From the NCBI GenBank assembly GCA_964565165.1, contig CAZMDJ010000003.1, positions 1-64,000 of the forward strand: a stretch of DNA of 64,000 nucleotides, in the 5' to 3' direction. Origin of the DNA: ZLKRG08 sp964565165 (GTDB lineage: Bacteria > Actinomycetota > Actinomycetes > Nanopelagicales > Nanopelagicaceae). The notes beneath the pieces were generated by a model. That model worked only from the letters and a program-made list of their open reading frames with translations, had not been told where the DNA came from and did no database searches. Made by a program: the position numbers and the translations under genes. Every line of letters starts with the position of its first letter. Within the stretch, counting starts at the first letter, position 1. This document shows positions 62,001-64,000 of the stretch, piece by piece.

Positions 62001-64000
62001 TATTGGCAGGCAAGTAAGTAATAGTTGAGGTTGCATTATTTTTTGCTAAACCGTCATAAATTAGGTTATTTCCATAATCACAAATTACATGAAAACTACT
62101 ATCAGCTACGTTAGTGGATGGAGTTATCCAACCGTTGTGATACGCAACTCCAACGTGGCCTGCATAAAAACCAGTTAGCCAATTAATGTTTGTGGCATCA
62201 ATTAATCGACCTTTAGTTACTCCCGAATATCTGGCAACAAAACAAAGCGTGTAATTCGTTAATTGGGTGTTTGGCAGAACAAAGCCAGATGTGCTCGCGC
62301 CACTTAAAACACTTATAGATTTAGAAGTTCCATTTGCAACCGCTACTGAAGCTACCGTTGGTGTACCTCTGATTGAAGTTGAATTTCGTCCATTTCCAGA
62401 TTGATCAAGCATAATTCGGTTTACTGAATCCCAAGAGTTTGCGTTGTATTGCAAATACGGCGCAGGCAACATCGGTGGATTTACGCCAAACAAAGTTCCA
62501 CTGCCGGTTGCAGAAGTATTCCAACCGGAAAATGTGTAATTTAAAGTGGAATTTGTTTTGGCAAGTGAACCAACATTTCTAGATAATAGAACATCTTCTG
62601 TCGCGCCCGTTATAGTTTCAGAATTTGGAGCAGTTCCGGCTGTATTTGTATTTCCATCATATGTAAGTGTGTATGTCCACTTGGCATACAAAGTTAATGA
62701 AGAAGTTGGCGTGTAACTTGTACTTGCCGCTATGTCGGTACCACTTCCATCTGCCGCAGTGTTCCAGCCTGCAAATGTAAATCCGCTTCGAGTAGCACCT
62801 GCTGCGGTTGTGATTGCGGCATCTGGTGCACTTTGAGTAACAGTTGAATTGGTTCCTGAACCACCATTCACATCAAAAGTAACAGTTAGCGCTTTATCAA
62901 AAGCAATGATGATGGTTCCTGCGCCACCTGCACCGCCACTTGCGCTTCCGGCTGAGCCACCACCACCGCCACCACCTTGACCATCAATACCTGCAGATCC
63001 AGCAACGGCTGCTGCAATGTAATTTCCGCCATTGCCGGCGCCATTGAATAGCACACCAGTTCCACCAAGACCAATGTGAGTTCCTGAAAATGGTGAGTTG
63101 TATCCGCCGCCACCGCCACCGGAGCCGTAAATAACTGCTTTTCCGCTAATTGAATTTGTAGTTCCTAATAAACCATTACACATAACGCCATATTGAGCGG
63201 TCGGTCCGGCGCCACCCATTGCACCATTTGCAGTTGTTCCGGTACCACCAGCTGTCTTGCCAGGCGTAGTGCAATTTGCTGCACCATTTCCCCAAGTTGC
63301 GCCACCTGCTCCGCCAGTTGCTGAATAAGTTGTTGCGCCAACTGTAATTGTCGAAGCAGAACCTGCTGTTGCTGGAGCACCACCTGCGCCAACCGTTAAA
63401 GATAAAACTTGCCCTGGTGTAACTGAAACATTTGTAGCTGCAGTTAAGCCACCACCACCACCACCGTTACCAACGTTCGCACCGCCACCGCCACCGCCAC
63501 CAACCACCAATAAATCAATAGAAGTTACGCCTGCAGGAACCGTGTACGCGCACGCGGCTCCTGCAGGAAATTTAATTACTTGATTACCACCACCAGTTGA
63601 AGTCGTTGGAGAACAATTCAAAGTCCAAATCGCATATAAAGTTATATTTCCAGTTGGCGTATAGCTTGAACCAGGCACATAACTTGTTCCCGATCCGTTT
63701 GCAGCCGTGTTCCAACTAGTAAACGTGTAACCAGATTTAACCATTGTGCCAACTGTTGCAAGATTAATTGAAGCACTTGGCAAAGCAGATATGGTCGCTT
63801 GCGATGCAGTACCAGAAGTAGCGGTATTGATATTGAAAGTAACTGTCGCGGTCCACTTTGCATACAAAGTTATGTTTCCGCTAGAAACGTATGACGCACC
63901 TAAAGCATAGTTAGATCCTGATCCATCCGCCGCAGTGTTCCAACCAGATAATGTGTAACCTGTTTTTAATAACGTAGTTGGATTAGCTAAATTAAATGGA
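53038..64000 (-). CDS. Giant secreted multi-domain repeat protein (N-terminus beyond the right edge)
   Basis: The frame is open to the window end (>3,650 codons). Order from the N-terminal side: two B-repeats (63640-64000); glycine-rich domain 1 (about 62900-63615; VVGGGGGGGANVGNGGGGGG); B-repeat 3; repeat 4 with a LamG/ConA-like insert (about 61855-62480); repeats 5-10 (about 60375-61765); an Fn3 module with glycine-rich domain 2 inside it (about 59350-60375); repeats 11-22 (about 56605-59350); six Fn3 modules mixed with three putative-Ig modules (about 54040-56605; signature SGALPAGLTLDTTTGEISG); a Big-like module (to 53780); a Gly10/Pro/Ser/Ala tail (53275-53780); and two copies of NVTNLxPGQKVKVTI at the C-terminus. 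The B-repeats follow GYTFSGWNTAADGSGT...TLYAQW (InlB B-repeat/Flg_new type). No LPXTG and no C-terminal membrane helix. Probably a surface adhesin or fibre; ligand unknown. Confidence 0.9.
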   Translation of the reverse strand, partial: PFNLANPTTLLKTGYTLSGWNTAADGSGSNYALGASYVSSGNITLYAKWTATVTFNINTATSGTASQATISALPSASINLATVGTMVKSGYTFTSWNTAANGSGTSYVPGSSYTPTGNITLYAIWTLNCSPTTSTGGGNQVIKFPAGAACAYTVPAGVTSIDLLVVGGGGGGGANVGNGGGGGGLTAATNVSVTPGQVLSLTVGAGGAPATAGSASTITVGATTYSATGGAGGATWGNGAANCTTPGKTAGGTGTTANGAMGGAGPTAQYGVMCNGLLGTTNSISGKAVIYGSGGGGGGYNSPFSGTHIGLGGTGVLFNGAGNGGNYIAAAVAGSAGIDGQGGGGGGGSAGSASGGAGGAGTIIIAFDKALTVTFDVNGGSGTNSTVTQSAPDAAITTAAGATRSGFTFAGWNTAADGSGTDIAASTSYTPTSSLTLYAKWTYTLTYDGNTNTAGTAPNSETITGATEDVLLSRNVGSLAKTNSTLNYTFSGWNTSATGSGTLFGVNPPMLPAPYLQYNANSWDSVNRIMLDQSGNGRNSTSIRGTPTVASVAVANGTSKSISVLSGASTSGFVLPNTQLTNYTLCFVARYSGVTKGRLIDATNINWLTGFYAGHVGVAYHNGWITPSTNVADSSFHVICDYGNNLIYDGLAKNNATSTITYLPANISVNNGVSGEYSDWQLADLVIYNSTLTAAEVLQVEMFLKEKYGITTSTPAIPTYAATGSAFNTYLTSPTGNVTVYAQWNSLVTYNANGATSGTIPYPTNFVNSIAGTLATNSGTLAKTNYTFSGWNTAADGSGTNYAVGASYTGAGNITLYAQWNFTITFNANLGSTPSSGAPSVASMSLTSSNAVNLATVGTMVKTGYNFLGWATTSTATTAAYAGGASYTPTGSITLYAVWQATTFAVTFNANGGTGTIANQTYTAGTALALTSNTTQIARTGYTFSGWTANADGTGAAYTNAQSLTLYAAMTIYAKWSANTYAITFNANSGAGTMTNQSFTAGTAFTINANAFTRTGYTFNGWNTVAGGTGTSYTDKQSVTLYGAITLYAQWTAQIYVVTYSNNAGSGTASVATQNYTYGSAAITSFATVGTMTKTGYSFGGWATTAAGTTSITTLTPTGNTTLYAIWNANNYTLTFNSNAVAGTTASGTMATQTFTAGKAFHINIGTFAIAGYAFDGWTTAANGTGTPYIDGATITLFGDTTIYAKWTMLVPAAPTVSATAGNTTATVSVTNGSVSCVSPFVLTNGNCVYKVTTTGSSTVTVPANVTNMAVLVVGGGGGGGWGGNAGGGGGGGLLYNPSYSVTPGSTLSMTVGAGGTGNTSTAIGASGGDSVFASVTAKGGGGGSASGTSGGSGGGGYAPSGTCTLNAGGTPTQATFTDWAMYANAGGPGCGNSASLQGGGGGGAISAGYPIVGNTSPGLGGAGLALSISGASVTYAAGGNGYGTAYPGVQAAGAANTGSGGGAGSSGGSGVIVLSYAPSAPAPTSYTVTAYDSNNNAVGTCTVTSPATSCTVAGLTNGSAYTFKATANDGAGSSAQSAPSAVVTPAPYVITYDANSGTVSPTSANFNLGTPVTLPLPTRPGYTFNGWFTAASSGTLVGPNGTAYSPTANITLYAQWSGISYPITYNSNGGSTTVPTTGAFVTGGTAYSIASPPAGMTKSGYAFNGWNTAADGTGTNYAASDSYSTSAALTLFAKWSAVSYTITYVNSGSGTGTLPTEANKTIGQTFSVAAGTGLSNTGYTFTGWTDQANVSYVYGSTYTVGASNVTLTAVWTALQYVVTYDANGGTGNVPTEPTHSSGQTFTVAAGTGLTRTGYTFTGWASGSTIYSVGQTFTMSTANVTFAAQWSPLVYTITYNPNTGATGSASRTSDSFAYGSSAISLPTVGTMEKAGYVFSGWSETSTVISGLYTPTQSVTLYAQWSPGTYNITWNTNGATGSATNGAATYTTSGTGLSLPDASGMTKTGYSLSGWSTSPTGSVISGSYTPTANTTLYAIWTPANQTLNFNAGTVDGSTSSGLTLATTTVTRAFGSNYTLQNIDSATVTVNTQVYAFVGWKSTSGTIYAEGSTYIVQDGGTTFTAQWIKRFVVKYVLNGGTHAVITPAESDIDSECANAGNMCNDLQNITTNATPTRAGYNFVNWKDQSGETVAAASAYQVRDNHYVLAAQWTPATITATYAGNGGTLVTSTQTGAFTTTITLAAAISKVGYAFAGWSDGTNTYGAGANYTLANPNGVTLTAQWTSNSHTVAYDLNQGTSSTTLSATSHSYNDSVTVTSVIPTRTGYNFDGWLDVAAPFASGAVYTMPDRDVTFTAKWVAASYAVTYDLGTGGTGSVPTQGNTAYGSTFTLAATPTNTDATKNFLGWSDGTNVMAAGSTYTMPAYAVTLTAQWSAALIGVSYSIAGATTGTAPSTQLVAPSTTVQTAPTTGITRTRFALTAWSTGSTTVAPQSTITPTTNTTLTAVWVPAAPDAPTQTLTSGNGSVTIDVAQGSGSGGIPTSYTVTAKNPDGSTAGSCTVISPATSCTIAGLTNGTAYSFTTVATNSSGSSAPSTSATSTPATSPGVPTSPTATVENTAATVTFTAPSSTGGAAITSYTVTAKNPDGSSAGTCTATDPAVGCRISGLTNGTNYQYSVVANNSVGSSTASALSLPVAPATVPGAPATVSATAPTYSTASVTVGAATVDGGSAITSYKITATPTGGGTPINLTVNAADISNAVTLSGLAAGTTYSISTVAINAVGQGSATSAATSITTPAAPPSAPGIQSATATSSTAATVVLTAPTSNGGATITGYQTTFTPVGGGTPVVENTTSTSVPTTSLAPGTTYTVTSTAANSSGSGTTSQSSTFTTPLGVSLSSSSETASVGQAITPISAAITGSNPTGVSYSVSGALPAGLTLDTTTGEISGTPTVAINATTFTVTATATVTGGATVTGTTTFTLGVNPVVPGAPASVSATTPTATTAAVNIGASTYDGGATITTYAIAITPVSSGTIINATPSASVIGSAVTVTNLVPGTEYVVSVAATNSAGTGPDTTASTRIVTPVGVTPSTNSLTTTIDQAITPITVSIVALGATGTTYSIAGPLPAGLTLDPNTGEISGTPTVAISPTQFVITVSTTLPSGTVDTGTATITIGVNASAPSSPSGVNASVPTGSTSTADVTFTAPTNTGGASITQYSISAVPVNTGSTVTTTSTTTSANLTGLAPGTQYNAVVTATNSAGTGSATTSTTFITDPAISTSVTTLTGSVGNAITPISTSIQAEAGSSIVYSLTGTLPAGLTFDPAMGTISGTPTAISAAASFTINAAVTIGGIVKNVSKVVTIGVAAQSQAALSVTGSNATVGTPVALITSGGSGTGSITYAITGGTAAGCAVSSTGSVTANGAGTCIATATKAGDSTYGSVTSSAVTITFAAAPSNNSGGGGGGGGGGASAPTTPSTPTTPTPTPRPSASPSPSPTPSVMPTPSATPSATPSATPSASPSASPTLKPTPSPSASPSATPKPSSSPSPTSSPKPSSSPSASASAKPSASASASAKPSASATAKPSTSASASAKPSASASASTKPSASASAPTTKPSSAPVKIEPKTTDTSANVNVTNLQPGQKVKVTIVEKAQAAPKASTARQPAAKKVNITPKTSGSNAKFNVTNLKPGQKVKVTIKEGK
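53275..53780 (-). repeat. Low-complexity Pro/Ser/Ala tract of the giant protein
   Basis: Encodes a run of ten Gly, then Pro/Thr/Ser-rich and Ser-Ala-Lys-Pro-Ser-Ala type units (KPSASASASAKPSASA). The DNA is a near-tandem array of short units, likely to vary in copy number. The opposite strand reads as a long open frame only because of this bias. Confidence 0.9.
56605..59350 (-). repeat. B-repeat array 2 (about twelve units)
   Basis: Units of roughly 65-85 residues, each ending in a TLYAQW-like strand with a central GYxFxGW. DNA identity between units is low, so this is an old protein-level repeat and not a recent DNA duplication. One unit contains two Cys (DIDSECANAGNMCNDL). Confidence 0.88.
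60375..61765 (-). repeat. B-repeat array 1 (six consecutive units)
   Basis: Six units with the same motif (TGYTFSGW, TGYNFLGW, TGYTFNGW, TGYSFGGW, AGYAFDGW and so on), each followed by TxYAxW. Further single units lie to the right, separated by the inserted domains. Confidence 0.88.

Overview
The window looks like a draft genome segment from a small, streamlined actinobacterium of moderate GC, most like the freshwater Nanopelagicales (acI; Planktophila/Nanopelagicus). This rests on actinobacterial gene order (rplM-rpsI-glmM-glmS-acpS-alr-tsaE-tsaB-rimI-tsaD-groES), actinobacterial-type RpoB, RpoC and RpoA ends, zinc-type S4, S14 and L36, dense gene packing, and secreted proteins with small Cys modules. 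The genus is an inference. A run of 100 N inside glmM and one amber codon inside rpoB show that this is draft sequence.

Layout, left to right. Positions 1-8.7 kb (minus strand): start of groES behind a CIRCE element, then tsaD-rimI-tsaB-tsaE-alr-acpS-PAP2-glmS-glmM-rpsI-rplM (t6A tRNA modification, D-Ala and UDP-GlcNAc precursors, S9/L13). Positions 8.7-31.2 kb (minus): ABC-F ATPase, truA, and the S10-spc-alpha ribosomal supercluster from rpsJ to rplQ with secY, adk, map and infA. Between map and infA this cluster is interrupted by a tctCBA tricarboxylate transporter operon plus an MFS gene; infA downstream has its own promoter. Positions 31.3-35.5 kb (minus): tuf-fusA-rpsG-rpsL. Positions 35.8-38.5 kb (plus): deoD and an MMPL-type transporter. 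Positions 38.5-41.8 kb (minus): three consecutive Sec-exported proteins of unknown role. Positions 42-49.2 kb (minus): rpoC and rpoB. Positions 49.6-51.4 kb (plus): an OmpR-type response regulator and histidine kinase. Positions 51.4-64 kb (minus): a polytopic membrane protein and, upstream of it, a giant secreted repeat protein (more than 3,650 residues) that is still open at the right edge.

The left 35 kb is mostly the growth machinery, chained by TAATG and ATGA stop/start overlaps. Its regulatory parts include CIRCE at groES, good promoters before rplM and infA, and a pseudoknot-forming leader just before rpsM. The most unusual part is the right end. The giant protein has at least 22 InlB-type B-repeats, glycine-rich and ConA/LamG-like domains inserted inside other domains, Fn3 and putative-Ig modules, and a Pro/Ser/Ala-rich tail. 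It is translationally coupled to a multi-pass membrane protein that may be its anchor or export partner. The two-component pair converges on that gene, and the two opposing stop codons share a single CTAG.
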